Assembly: GCF_019112545.1 (NCBI RefSeq)
Contig: NW_025064901.1
Location: 196,164 to 260,163 of the forward strand
DNA length: 64,000 bases
DNA from: Guyanagaster necrorhizus
Lineage: Eukaryota > Basidiomycota > Agaricomycetes > Agaricales > Physalacriaceae
Reading direction: 5' to 3'
Made by a program: the position numbers and the translations under genes. This document shows, piece by piece, positions 25,601-37,093 of this stretch. The notes beneath the pieces were generated by a model. That model was not told where the DNA came from, did no database searches, and worked only from the letters and a program-made list of their open reading frames with translations. Position 1 is the stretch's first letter; each line of letters opens with the position of its first letter.

Positions 25601-25900
25601 TGCATCCATTTGGGTACCATTTCTTCAAACATCCTTTCTCTCTTCTGTTCATTGGCTCTGGTGGCAAGGTTGTTGGCATAATGCACTGCTCAGATATTTA
25701 TTTTGCATTGCAGGTCAATGGTGAGAATTGTCTCCCTGTTCTCCATCTCTTCATTCCAGTGCTCTTTGGAATCTGCATCTAGTAGTTCAAATAGTAACTT
25801 CTGGCATTTACATCAGGCAAATGTTATCTTCCTGGTTTTCCAGTTAATTAGTGGGTTGTGTCTAATTAACCAGTCATGTCTGAGGAAGATCTTCTTTGTT
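22687..25900 (-). pseudogene. E2 pol: RT, RNase H, integrase, chromodomain (degenerate)
   Basis: On minus, from right to left: reverse transcriptase (about 25,400-24,850), RNase H (about 24,750-24,350), integrase zinc-binding region (HPGITKTKELILQEY... CKICQ, about 23,980-23,870), integrase core (IDMVTELPECNSYNAIIVIV at about 23,780, then SKYGMPQVVILDRGPQF) and a chromodomain (VDYLVSWKEYSLESNQ, about 22,840-22,780). Many in-frame stops. The RT active site near 25,050 reads DLDD instead of YLDD. A chromodomain after integrase is typical of chromoviruses and is thought to target heterochromatin. Confidence 0.86.
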
Positions 25901-26963
25901 CTGAGATTGGTGACTGCTGAGTCAATTCACTCAGAATGATCTCTGATCATAAGTCATAATTTGACAAACTCAGTGATGGAATTGGCTTGGTTTTTTGTGC
26001 CATTGGCATTATATACTAGTATGAATGTGATAGTAGCTCTGGTCAGGAGATGGTGCTTGTCAACAAAAGCCCAATTGATGGAACTGCTGGTACAACCACT
26101 ATCAATTAGGGCTGTTATGGCATACATGGTTTGAGACATGAGAGTTTCAATTTGAGTTTTAGCCAGTAGACCTTGTTCTGGAGTTTTGGACTATCAAATA
26201 AACTTTCCAGACCCTCAGAGTTCATTGAGCCATTCCAGGGCATGGCAGTGCTTGGCCTTTCTGATTCCTTCAATAGTATCATCAACAACCTCTTTGACTC
26301 ATGTTTTATGGATCTAATTTCAAAGTACAGCTTTAGCTGCTTCCTCCATTTTGGCATCTTTAATAGCTCACCAGGTCCATTCAGTGCTGAATGGCTGGAG
26401 CCAATTGTCAGAGCTCTCTGCCCTTGTTTGGCCTGTGGGTGTTTGAGTTGCTTTCTGCAATTTATTAGTGTGTAGAGCAGATAATCGGAGTATATTTGAA
26501 TGCTTATATAAGTTAGATATAGGGGTAACTACAGAGGTACTATCAGTCCAACTAGCAGCTATTATTGACACACCATGAAAGTCTTTGGCTGACTCAGTGG
26601 AATCACTCACTGGTCAGCCCCATCTTTTACTTCCTTCACCTTTATACTCATACCAAGCTCTTCTTCTTCTTTCTGTAGTTTGGCAATCTGGGTGCAGATA
26701 TCTTCTTGAGTTCACTTCTTCTTTGGGCAGTCTTTGGCCATATGGTCTTTCTGCCCACAGTTGAAGCACTTCTCTTCTTTTTTCATTCAGTCAATATTTA
26801 TGAGCTTCCTTGCTCCTATGTATGTCATTCCTGTTTCTGTCTTCTGCATGCTATAGGTTGAGGCCATCAAGGATCCTGATGATTTCTCAGCAGTTGTCTC
26901 CAATGATTTGGAGTTATTTAGGGTTGACAGAGTTGATTTCTTCAAGTAGTCTTGCAGGGTCAA
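25901..26963 (-). pseudogene. E2 protease and gag zinc knuckle (degenerate)
   Basis: Protease remnant at 26,139-25,954 (ALIDSGCTSSSINWAFVDKH) with the catalytic DSG intact. Upstream, gag with the zinc knuckle (CFNCGQKDHMAKDC) near 26,770-26,720. The coding text is cut at 26963/26964 by a solo LTR and continues at 27440. Confidence 0.82.
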
Positions 26964-26968
26964 CTGTT

Positions 26969-27434
26969 TGTTATGATTTTCCAACTCTTCTCCCTTTTTT
27001 CTTCCTTTTAACCCCTATTTCGACTTAGTCAGGGCATCTAGTCTAGTGTTTAGCATCATGGGGAATAAGCTTAGTCATCACAAATGGCTAGACTATTATT
27101 CTTTAGAAACCTATAGTAACACATGACGAACACAATCTCCCTTTTATATATGGTAACAATGCCCAAGGACAAACAGCATAAATGACAAGGACTCCACAAT
27201 AAGACCAAGTATTATTAGATCCTCATGTACAGTATTTAAAGGAGCTCGCTCTTGCTGGGATACCCCAGCTTTGAGCTAAAGTTTACAATTATACTATTCT
27301 ACTCTTGAGCCAGCACTGTGGCCTTGTGACACACTGACCTGAAGACACAATCAGTGGATTCAGGTGATCCCTCGAAGTGTGAAGGGACATCTGTCTATCA
27401 TGTGTTTAGGTTCACATGATGCTTGGGTCTAACA
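26969..27434 (+). repeat. Solo LTR of family A (SA1) inside E2 gag
   Basis: 466 bp, TGTTAT to CTAACA, opposite in orientation to E2. Flanked by perfect CTGTT duplications (26964-26968 and 27435-27439). The gag reading frame of E2 continues on both sides, so this is an insertion reduced to one LTR by LTR-LTR recombination. Confidence 0.93.
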
Positions 27435-27439
27435 CTGTT

Positions 27440-27630
27440 CCACTTTCTGTCTTTGTCACTCCTTATACATCTTGATGATTTGCTCTTTTTATTTGTTATA
27501 GCCTACTGACATCAGGGCTTTGATGCTGATAGCTGAGATCATTATGATGTATGAGGAGAAGACTCCTCTCTTGAGAGTCTTGACCATTCATCCATCATTA
27601 GCTGTATCATTCTAAATACCAGCAAGCTTT
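27440..27630 (-). pseudogene. E2 gag fragment between two solo LTRs
   Basis: Minus-strand gag text (MVKTL, IIKMYKE) matching E1 gag at about 20,740-20,890. Bounded by the two solo LTR insertions. Confidence 0.75.
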
Positions 27631-27635
27631 GTGAG

Positions 27636-28134
27636 TGTTAGGAACATGCCAATCGAGTAGGCTTGAGTGCATGTGCAGAGTCCAGCAGAGTGCATGGGCA
27701 TCGACAAAGCTATTGGCAACATCATCTTTGAGTCAGAGCCTAAGGATCTGGATGGACAGAACAGAGTTCTGTCAGAGAAGCAAAACAGGAATATCCTTTG
27801 GAGTGGAGTCCGATGGATGAGGTAGAGAGGATTTGAAGTGAGTGTGAAGTGTAAATGGCTTATCCAAGTTGATATTTGAACTGAGTAGTTACAGTGATAT
27901 ACATGGCTTTATATACTAATGGTAGCTAATTCCGAGTTGGATTCTATTGGGTTCCAGTGTCAATATTTGCTATCAAGTTCAGGGTCTAGATATTACAATG
28001 TGAAACACAGATGTGAAATGATAATAGTGAAATAAAATTAATAGGTAATGGGAAGCAGCCAGAGTCTAGTGGGTAGTGTGATTGAATTTGTGGTTGGTTG
28101 GAGTGATATGGAGGCTGGCAGCATGCGCATAACA
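27636..28134 (-). repeat. Solo LTR of family B (SB1) inside E2 gag
   Basis: 499 bp, TGTTAGGAAC to GCATAACA on plus; the sense LTR is on minus. Perfect GTGAG duplications at 27631-27635 and 28135-28139. Same family as the LTRs of E3, E4 and E6. Confidence 0.93.
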
Positions 28135-28139
28135 GTGAG

Positions 28140-29866
28140 CCATTCTAGCTTATCAAAATAGTTGGTTGCTGCCTTGTCTCTCATCTTATAATCTTTGATC
28201 TTCTATTTGTATACTTCTTGTACTGCTGGATCAATAAACTTATTATGTAGTATCTGTTTGAAGACTGGCCATGAGAGATATCAGTAGTGCTTCTGAGTGG
28301 ATGATCAGAAATTTGGGGAGATGAGAATCCACCATGTCTTGGCTTTTTCTTCCAGGTATAAGATGGTGAACATGACTTTGTTCATGTCCATTCTGAGGTA
28401 TCTGATATATACCTTGAAATATTGTTCACAGTTGACTAAAAATTGATTGATGTTATCAGGTGCTCCTTTAAAAGGGTGGAGCTTTCATAATAGATCAGGT
28501 CTGCACTGCAGCACTGCTGCATTCTCAGGAAGGGGACTCATCAGGTTGAGCCATTCAGAGAAGGAGGATCATCACCACTCATCTGGTAGTCTCAGAAAGG
28601 AGTAAAAGGAGTTATCATCAGTGACAAGACTTTCTTAGAGGATAGCTTTTTTTTGAACAATGATGCCATCCTTTATGGTAAAGCCTAGTCATACTACTTC
28701 TGAGTCATCCCTGATTGGTTCCTTTCCAGTGCCACTTTCAGTGGCTTCATCAGATGGGGGCTGAGTCTCTAGGACTCAGCTTCCTTTGCCAATTCAAGAG
28801 TTCTGATATGAGTTCTGTGGGCCTGTCAGCTGAGGTTGGGATCAAGATAGCTGAGTTGTCATAGACTGAGAGGAAGTAGCAGAGTATAAAAAGGTGCTAC
28901 AGATTGACAGAGCCATGTATACAGCTCATTTTAGGGTGATGGGTGGTGACCACAGTATTGGTTAGATTGTTTGTAGTGCCTGATACTCTGGTGGTCTGCT
29001 GATCAGATCCTCAGAGTGATTCTTGTTATACTGCTGAGCAGCATAATCAGTCACTGTATGTCACAAGATCTCTGTTCATTCATTAGGTTCTGAATAGGCA
29101 TATAATTGTCCCATTCACAATGCCAATCAGTTATCATCATGCCATAAAAATGTTATCCCTCTGTTATACAGCTCCTGATACTCCTGTGTCCTTGCTCTTT
29201 GAATCTCCTTCTCCAGTGCTTCTTTATCTGTGTTTTCTGTAAGTCCATATGTGAGCTCTCTGTCTGCATGAGATGGTTTGCTACTCTCAGTTTCCTCATC
29301 CCCTTTGGGCTCATCAGACTCTTCCTCTTCCTCAAGAAGAGAAGTGGCAGGTGGGTTGTAGAAACTCTTCTTGCTCTCTGGTGGTCATACTGTCTTTGTT
29401 GATCCACTGCTCTGGCTGGGTGCTGAGCCCAGCAGTGGAGCCTAAAAAATCCAAGGTGTCAAGGTAGGTGACAGCAGATTGACTTTTGATGTCTGAGTTG
29501 TATCAATTTCCACCTGCTGCTCATGCTGCTGCCACTCTCTCATGATAGAGGTGAATGTTTTGGCAGTATCTGTCATCAAGGAGCTGCCCAACCACTCAGC
29601 TTCTGAGGAATCCCCAGAGAGTACAGGCAGAGATGTGGACATTGTCAGGTACTCATAGTCTGTAGTGCTTGAGGATGGACTTGTCATCCTTGAAAGTGGT
29701 ATTGGCACTAGGAGTTCATTGGAGAGGGGGATACTGGAGAGTTGAGGGATGTGAGACACTTCTTGGGACATTGTCCTGAGCTGGAGGAGCAATCTCATTG
29801 CTCTTGGTTCAGGCTTTGTCTGCCATGAGGACTTCTATGTTGGTCCAGAGTTCTGGAGCCCTGTTA
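28140..29866 (-). pseudogene. E2 gag, middle part (degenerate)
   Basis: Minus-strand gag text: the core with YFDKLEWL near 28,150 and a gag domain around 28,190-28,480, then a charged, Ser-rich N-terminal part (open stretches at 29,153-29,407 and 29,442-29,798). Interrupted at 29867 by E3 and resumed at 35540. Confidence 0.72.
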
Positions 29867-29871
29867 TATGC

Positions 29872-30362
29872 ATGCTGCTGGCCTCTGTGTCACTCCAACC
29901 AACTATGAATGTAATCACAGAAACCTATCAGACTCTGGTCACTCCCTATTACCTATTAATTTCATTTTCACTATTATCATTTCACATCTGTATTTCACAT
30001 TGTAATATCTAGACCCTGAACTCAGTAGCAAATATTGACATTAGAACCCAATAGAACCTGACTCAGAATTAGCTACCATTAGTATATAAAGCCATATATA
30101 ACCATTGTAACTACTCAGTTTGAATATCAACTTGAATAAGCCATTTACACTTCACACTCACTTCAACTCCTCCTTACCTCATCCATCAGATTCCACTCTG
30201 AAGGATACTTCTGTTCATTTCTCCAACAGAACTCTGTTCTGTCCATTGAGATCTTTAGGCTCTGACTCAAGAGTAACATTGCTAATAGCTTTGTTAACAC
30301 CTATGCACTCTGCTGGTCTCCATGCATGCATTCAAGCCTACTTGATTGGCATATTCCTAACA
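29872..30362 (+). repeat. E3 5' LTR (family B)
   Basis: 491 bp, TGTTATATGC to CCTAACA. It contains a TATA-like AGTATATAAAG near 30,080. Confidence 0.9.
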
Positions 30363-30401
30363 GTATATTCGAACTCAAATCCTTGAGTTAAAAATTTTAT
30401 C

Positions 30402-33400
30402 ATGTCCACCATATTTACCCAACCCACAGAAACCAATCCTGAACAAACCCAGCATACCCATCCAAACATGTTTTCTATGAAAGACATTCCAGCCTCTGCC
30501 TCAAAGAAACATCTCCACCACTTAGATCCATTTATTCTCTCTCAGAATCTGAACTCAAGGCCCTATAAGAGTTTATTGATGATAATCTATGCAATGAGTT
30601 CATTACTCTATCCTGCTCTCTGCATGGGGCTTTGATTCTATTTGTCAAGAAGAAGACCAGTGAACTTCAACTTTGCATCAATTACTGTGACCTAAACAAA
30701 ATCTCCAAAAAAGATCACTACTCTCTTCCTCTCATTTCTGATCTCCTTGACTCTGCCCACTCTGCGCACATCTACACCAAGCTTGACCTTTGGCATGCCT
30801 ACCATCTCATTTGCATAGCTAAGGAGGATGAATAGAAAACAGCCTTTCAGACCTGCTATAGTTTTTTTGAATGGCATGTCATGCCTTTTGGCCTCACAAA
30901 TGCTTCAGCAGCATTCCAATGATTTGTGAACAATATATTCTCTGATATGCTCAACATATCAGTAGTAGTCTACCTCAATGACATCCTTATATGTTCTGAC
31001 AATCCAGAAGATCACCAGAAACATGTTCATAAGATCTTATATAGGCTTAAAGCTAATAGACTCTACTGCAAAGATTCTAAATGTGAATTCAACTGGGACT
31101 CTATAGAGTACCTAAGCTACATCCTATCACCTGAAGGACTTTGCATGTCTGAAGAAAAAGTCAAGGCCATTGTTGACTGGCTGATGCCATGAAAAGTCAA
31201 GGATATCTAATTCTTTCTTGGCTTGGCCAACTTCTACCATTGCTTCATATATGGATATAGTGATATTATCATCCCCCTTACACAACTCACCTGCAAGGGA
31301 ACTCTATGAAAATTTGATGACAAATGCTTAGCTGCCTTCAATGATTTGAAATAGGCCTTTACACATGCTCTCATCTTTACTCACTGAGTTTTCAATCAAA
31401 AGATAGTGATGAAAACTGATGCCTCTGATTATGCTATTGCAGCTATTCTCTCCATCTATCTTGAAGATGGCAAAATTCACCTAATTGCATTCTGCTCCTG
31501 GAGCCTCTACAATGTCAAACTCAACTATGACACCTATAACAAAGAGCTCCTGGCCATTTTTGAAGCTTTTAAACATTGGCAGCACTACTTTGAAGGCTTC
31601 ACAGACTCCATCAATGTCATAACAGACTACAAGAACCTTGAATACTTTATCACCACTAAGATTTTAACCCACTGACAAGTCCACTGATTTGAATACCTAT
31701 CTCAGTTCAACCTAGTAATCCAGTTCCAACCTGGAAAACTTGGTGGAAAACCAGATGCACTTACTAGATAATGGGACATCTACCCTAGAGAGAGAGATAG
31801 CCAATATGCTTAAGTCAATCTCCACAATTTCTGATTGGTGTTTATCCAAAAACAACTTTCTGCATCACTCCATGCAACCTACCTTGAAGGCTCTACTCTC
31901 TGAGCCAGTGCCATCATGGACATTGACAAGCTCCACATCGATATCAAACAAGCACAATCTTTTGACCCTACATCCTCTGTTAGACTAAGGCCACTTTGGA
32001 ATTCTCTCCCTCTCAGTGATTCATTGATGAATCAGACATCCTCTACTTTAAAGGCTGCATCTATGCCTTAGAGTTCAGAGATCTCCATCTCTGTATACTA
32101 CAGAACAATCACAACCATATCTTGGCAGACTATTTTGATCAAAATCAGACATTAGAGCTTGTCCAGCAGAATTACACCTGGCCAAAGATGCACAAATATG
32201 TTCAACACTATATTAAGTCCTGCACAGTTTGTGGATGCAACAAGGCACCTAGACACTGCCTCTATGGGTTACTCAAACCTCTACTGGTCCCTGAACAGCC
32301 ATAGAATTCTATTTCCATAGATTTTATTGAACAACTACTGGACTCTAATAGATTTACTGCCATCTTAGTAGTCATAGACTGAGCTAGCAAGCAAGCCATC
32401 TTCATCTCCACTCATGACACCATTAACTCTGTGGAGCTCACCCAACTTTTCTTTATCCATGTGTTTTCCAAACATGGGGTACCCAGTCACATCACCTCAG
32501 ATCATAGCTCTGAATTTATTTCCTAATTTACTCATGCCTTAGCCATAGCTCTTGACATAGAACTCCATCTTACTTCTGGTTACCATCCAGAGGCTGATAG
32601 ACAAACTGAACAGACAAATCAAACTCTGGAACAGTATATCCACATTTACTGCTCCTACCAACAGGACAACTGGGACATCCTCCTACCCATTGCTGAGTTT
32701 GCATACAACAATGCCCCTAATATGTCCACTAGAATTTCTCTATTTTTCACCAATAAGGGCTACCACCCTAATATTACCATTCACTCTGAAAGGGACATTG
32801 CCTCTGCTCAGGCCTGAGACTTTGCAGTCAACCTTGATGAACTCCATCAAATATTAAAAGATGAAATCTCCAAGGCTCAGGCTTGCTATAAGATTCAAGT
32901 GGACAAGCATCAGATTTTGGTGCCTCCATTCACAGTGGGGGACAAGATCTACTTCAGTTTCAAACATATCAAAATCACCTGTCTGATCAAAAAATTCTCA
33001 GAGAAATACCTTGGCCCTTTCAAAATCATAGCCCAACTGGGTTCCCACTCCTTCATACTGAGGCTTCTGCTGGATCTCCAGTCTATTCACCCAGTCTTCC
33101 ATATGTCACAATTAGAATCTGTAGAAGAAAACACCATCCTTAATCAAATCCAACTATTACTGCCTCCAGTTGAAGTTGACAGAGAAGAACATTTCAAAAT
33201 AGCCTAAATTCTTGACTCCAAACTGGACCACTGGTTCTGCTGCCCACTGCTATACAAGATCCAGTGGCTAGGCTATGAAGGTACCAACAAAGAATTTGCT
33301 TAGTTACCAGCCTCTGAGTTCTCCACTGATGAATTCATTAAAGACTTCCACCATCAATACTCAGGCAAACCAGGACCCTTGTCCAAAGTTATTCAAACAT

Positions 33401-33430
33401 CTCATTTCTAATACAATGCTATTCTGGACA
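30402..33430 (+). pseudogene. E3 pol: RT, RNase H, integrase, chromodomain (degenerate)
   Basis: RT from about 30,526 (YSLSESELKAL, KISKKDHYSLPLISDLLDSA), with the active site mutated to YLND at about 30,975. RNase H at about 31,400-31,680 (MKTDASDYAIAAIL). Integrase zinc-binding region at about 32,120-32,260 (CTVCGCNK) and catalytic core at about 32,310-32,800 (YHPEADRQTEQ). Chromodomain-like end at about 33,200-33,390 (CPLLYKIQWLGYEGTNKE). Several TGA stops sit where Arg is expected (VVID*ASKQAIF), consistent with CGA to TGA. The coding part ends before 33,591, where the antisense gene begins on the other strand. Confidence 0.86.
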
Positions 33431-33588
33431 CCACTGGCACTCCACCTTACTATTTCAATTCTAACCACTAATTACCACTATTCAATCACCTCTTCTATAT
33501 TTTCAAAGTCAAAAATCTTGCATTTATATTTTTTGTCTACTACCAACATCCAATGCCTTTTTTTATATATATTTTATACAAAATATTT

Positions 33589-34903
33589 TTATAAAGAAGT
33601 AAAATCTGAACTCTTCTCCTGCTCCTTCAACTCCTCTATATCCTCATCCAGCCTCTTCAATATCACTTCCTGAAGATTCTCCACCTCCTGATCTCTCTCA
33701 TCTTTAAAAATCAGTCAGGCCTTCTTTCAGGCCTTCACCTCAGACTTCAAAAACAGCTCTGAAGGAGATGACATATCATCAGAACTGTAGTTGTCTTAAA
33801 GACCTACCATAGTACTATAAACATCTGCTACCTTGTCTGCCAACTCATCCACATGATGCATCAACTTGCATATCAATTTTGAAAGTTGGTGGAGACCAGC
33901 AGAGACCTTCATACTACTGATCATCTCACTTGCAGTGACACCTCAGTTGAATGAACAGATGGTCTTCTTAATCTTGCAATATGCACAAGTCTGCCCATAC
34001 CTGGTGCCTTCAGTGGCTGAGTGTGCATAACAACAGGCACTATCTTGGTGACAGTGCACACAGCTTTCTGAGAACAAAAGCTAAGTCAAACTATACAAGA
34101 AAACTAAGACACTTACTTTCACTATCCAACAACTCTTTATCTTCTGCCAGTCCCACCACTTTCAACTTTGCCCACTTCTTGAGACTAGCAACCACATCTA
34201 CCCCACTGCCATCCACTATGCTCCTTGATCTGAACTTGCATTTATGGCCCTTCTCTGCTGGATTCACTGCCTTCCTCTTCCCCTCTCACACTCTCTTTCT
34301 CCTCTTCAGAGTTCCTCCAGATTCTTCTGACTCATCATCTCCCTTGGTCCTCTTATCTTGCTCACCATCAGACTTCAGAGGCATATGGCCAGTCACCTTC
34401 TTGAAGTGAAGATCAGGGCCAGGACCAAACCATTCTGCCAGCACTTGATGCAGCCAAAAATCAATAGCCTCTGTGGGGGTTATCTGCAATCCATCCTCTA
34501 TAACTATCCCCTTCTGCCCTACCTCTGAGACTGAAGCCCTCACCATAGCCTCCACAGCCTCCTTCTCCTCAGCCTCTCTCTGAACCACCTCTCTCAATGC
34601 CTCTTTCACCTCTTTAGCCCACCTCTCCATAGTCTGCTGGACCTTCTCTCTCTTCCTCTCCAATTTCTCCTTCTGCTCCCTTTTTCACACCTCCCAGGCC
34701 ACATGGTCCACCCAGACCTTTTCCTCCTGCTCCCACTCCTCTTGCTATTTCAAATAGCTCTCTATAGCCTCTGCATATTCTTTTTCCATGGTCTGCCATT
34801 TCAAATGAAATAATTCATTGGTCTCTTCAGAGCCATTGGGGGTGAGTTCTCTCACCAAAGGCTCAGGAGTACACAAGTGATAATACACAGCAGGAGGTGA
34901 TAT
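33589..34903 (-). pseudogene. E3 antisense gene with intron and Zn2Cys6-like cluster (degenerate copy)
   Basis: Lies between pol and the 3' LTR, on the strand opposite to pol. Exon 1 (about 34903-34117) starts at an ATA where the E6 copy has ATG and encodes a Glu/Lys-rich coiled coil (EREKVQQTMERWAKEVKEAL), then AIDFWLHQVLAEWFGPGPDL, KVTGHMP and a basic stretch (KRRKRVREGKRKA). A 49-nt intron at 34116-34068 (GTAAGT to CTCAG) follows. Exon 2 (34067-33589) encodes CVHCHQDSACC and CAYCKIKKTIC, then helical ASEMISSMKVSAGLHQLSKL and a terminal coiled coil. A few in-frame stops are present (one TGA after SFN). The protein-level match to the plus-strand copy at 49211-50428 extends over the whole length, which argues for past coding function. 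Function unknown; a DNA-binding or gag-like role could be imagined from the cluster. Confidence 0.7.
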
Positions 34904-35033
34904 AGTTAGGGTGATAGTGGTAGTATCTGACTAAGTTGCAAAAAATTCTCACAGCCACCAACAATCTTCCATGTGAATCCACCAGCCATCAGGATCTGCA
35001 CTCTTGAGGGTAAGAATGCTAACAGGAGGATAC

Positions 35034-35534
35034 TGTTACACACATGCTGCCAGCCTCTGTGTCACTTCAACTAACCATGAATATAATCACAAAAACCCAC
35101 TGGACTCCAGCTGCTCCCTATTATCTATTAATTTTATTTTCACCATTATCATTTCACATCTGTATTTTATATTGTAATATCTAGACTCTGAACTCAATAG
35201 TGAATATTGACATTGAAACCCAATGAAACCTGACTCAGAATTAGCTACTATTAGTATATAAAGCCATGTATAACTATTATAACTACTCAGTTTGAATATC
35301 AACTTGAATAAGCCATCTATACTTCACACTCACTTTAACTCCTCCTTACCTCATCTATTGGATTCCACTCTGAAGGATACTCCTGTTCATTTCTCTAATG
35401 GAACTCCATTCTGTTCATCAAGATCTTTGGACTCCAACTCAAGAGTAATATTGCCAATAGCTTCATTAACACTCACACACTCTGCCAGTCTCTATATGTG
35501 CACTCAAGTCCACTCAATTAGCATGTTCTTAACA
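35034..35534 (+). repeat. E3 3' LTR (family B)
   Basis: 501 bp, TGTTAC to CTTAACA, preceded by an AACAGGAGGATAC purine-rich tract at 35021-35033. Confidence 0.9.
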
Positions 35535-35539
35535 GGCCC

Positions 35540-36617
35540 AGAGGTCAGACTCAGTTGTGCTGGGTTCTCTGAATACTGAGGTTGAGAGAGAGCAGTCTGC
35601 CCATATTAGTGCAAGTACTAATGCAACCTCTAGTTGAAGTCTATATCAGTTAGAGACATTGGCCCTTTCCAGTCAAGCCTTTTTAGTGTTCTGCTGCTGC
35701 TTCTGATGCTGCCAATCATACTCAGTAGCCTCATTTACCTCCCTCCTTCTGTTAATGATGCACTTCTTAAGCTTGCTTTAGGCTGATTATAGGGTGTTTC
35801 ACTGTCTTTGTTCCTTCTGTCAGAGGGCTTTATCATAATTGAATGGGATATTGAGGTCCCATATGGAGAATAAGCAGTGGATGATTTCATTTCAATTTTC
35901 TCAGATCTGCTGCTTGTCATTGAGTCTGTCTGAGGGGGCCCACTCCAACTCGGCACTGGTCCCAGTGGAGTGATGGCCTGAAGTACTGTGAGACTGGCTT
36001 CTAGATGATGCATGATGGGATCTCAGAGCCATCCAAGTGGCGTCAAGGGAATCTCTAGCATAGTTAGCAACCCCATGGGTTTGAGAGGTGCTGGAAGGAT
36101 CAGAGAAGAGAGACTGTCTGAAGAAGTCCTCCAGAAGGTTCTCATCTTTGTGGTCAGAGATGGAGGCTGGGACTCATAGGTTTCTGAATCCTGCAACATG
36201 AGGATCACTGTTTCTGCTGATAGTTCTTCAAGAGGGGTATTTATGTCTTTCTTCTTCTTGAACATTCTCTTGATGTGGATGGTTAGGCTCAGCTTCAGGT
36301 GAGGGACTTATAATGGGCTGATGAAATGTTCTTTGGGATTTGGGGATATCATGTAGGAGGAGGTCCAGGGTTATGTTTTGTAATATATGTTGAATGTGTT
36401 GAAACTTGTTATAGTGTCTGATAGCCCAAGCAGTAATTGAATGGCATTCTTGGCACAGCTGAATGATCACCAACAATCTCAACAATATTCTGATGATAGA
36501 TGCAAAGAGTTTGAAGAACTCTCAGTCAAAGTTTGGATCTGATATGTTGATAGAGGGCATTCAGTTTTCTCCACACTATAGTGTGTGAGGAAAGGAAAAA
36601 GAAAGCTTTAAGCTAAT
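35540..36617 (-). pseudogene. E2 leader and gag N-terminus
   Basis: Minus-strand text after the E2 5' LTR. The internal start (36617 downwards) matches E1 just inside its LTR (ATTAGCT-AAAGCTT). Gag N-terminal text (ETYESQPPSLTTKMRTFW, then LTMLEIPLTPLGWL) aligns with E1 at about 18,480-18,660. Several stops. Confidence 0.75.
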
Positions 36618-37088
36618 TGTTAGACTCAAGCATCATATAAGTAGAAACATGTGATAAACAGAAGTCTCCTTGCACTTTAGGAGATCAACTGAGTCTACTG
36701 ATGCATATTCTGATTGATGTGTCACAAGGTTTTAGGATCAGCTTGAGTATAGAATGGTGTAGAAATAAACTTTAGCTCAAAGCTGAGGATTTACCAGTGA
36801 GAGTGAGCCTCCTTAAATACTGTACAGTTTATGACTATTAATAATACTACCTATTGTGTATCATCATATCCTTTGTGCCCATTGTTCTTGGGCATTGTTA
36901 CTGTACATAAAAGGTTGATTGTGCATCATTGGTGCAATGTGTTGCATTGAAAGACAATGACTGACTTGTCCTAGTTGTGATGACTAAGCTTTGTCTCACA
37001 GCCTTAAGTACTTGTTGTAGATGCTCTGACTAAGCATAAATAGGGGTTAATCATAGAAAAAGACTAGAATAAAGGAAAAATTGTAACA
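36618..37088 (-). repeat. E2 5' LTR
   Basis: 471 bp partner of 22216-22686. In the first 210 bp I count about 27 differences from its partner, every one a transition. Confidence 0.9.
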
Positions 37089-37093
37089 AAAGC

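Larger units (their letters stand above)
29872..35534 (+). mobile_element. E3: Ty3/gypsy chromovirus (family B) with gag-protease deletion
   Basis: 5,663 bp. LTRs at 29872-30362 and 35034-35534. Flanking pentamers AGCCC (29867-29871) and GGCCC (35535-35539) differ by one transition and mark the target duplication in E2 gag. After the 5' LTR comes a leader and a short gag start (MFSMKDIPASASK), then the text jumps directly to the linker before RT. RT, RNase H, integrase and chromodomain follow on plus, then an antisense gene (33589-34903) and a purine tract (35021-35033) before the 3' LTR. Confidence 0.9.
22216..37088 (-). mobile_element. E2: Ty3/gypsy chromovirus (family A) nested in E1
   Basis: 14,873 bp including its own insertions. 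Both LTRs are in the same orientation (22216-22686 and 36618-37088, each 471 bp, TGTTAG to TAACA as read on plus). Five-base target duplications AAAGC flank it at 22211-22215 and 37089-37093, and E1 coding text resumes directly after the right one. On the minus strand the order is LTR, leader, gag, protease, RT, RNase H, integrase, chromodomain, purine tract, LTR. The interior is interrupted by solo LTRs at 26969 and 27636 and by E3 at 29872. Domain order and the chromodomain mark it as a chromovirus. It cannot encode a working polyprotein. Confidence 0.92.

Noticed and set aside
22216..27434. Reading 22216-27434 as one complete element bounded by two LTRs
   Set aside because: The two LTRs are in opposite orientation, the right one has its own CTGTT duplication and gag continues beyond it; the true partner is at 36618-37088.
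33981..34409. 142-residue open frame on plus in E3
   Set aside because: Complement of the antisense gene, whose minus frame is conserved with E6 and has the intron and Cys pattern; the plus frame is not conserved.
27636..35534. Reading 27636-35534 as one family B element
   Set aside because: The left LTR is inverted relative to the other two and has its own GTGAG duplication, with E2 gag between it and E3.
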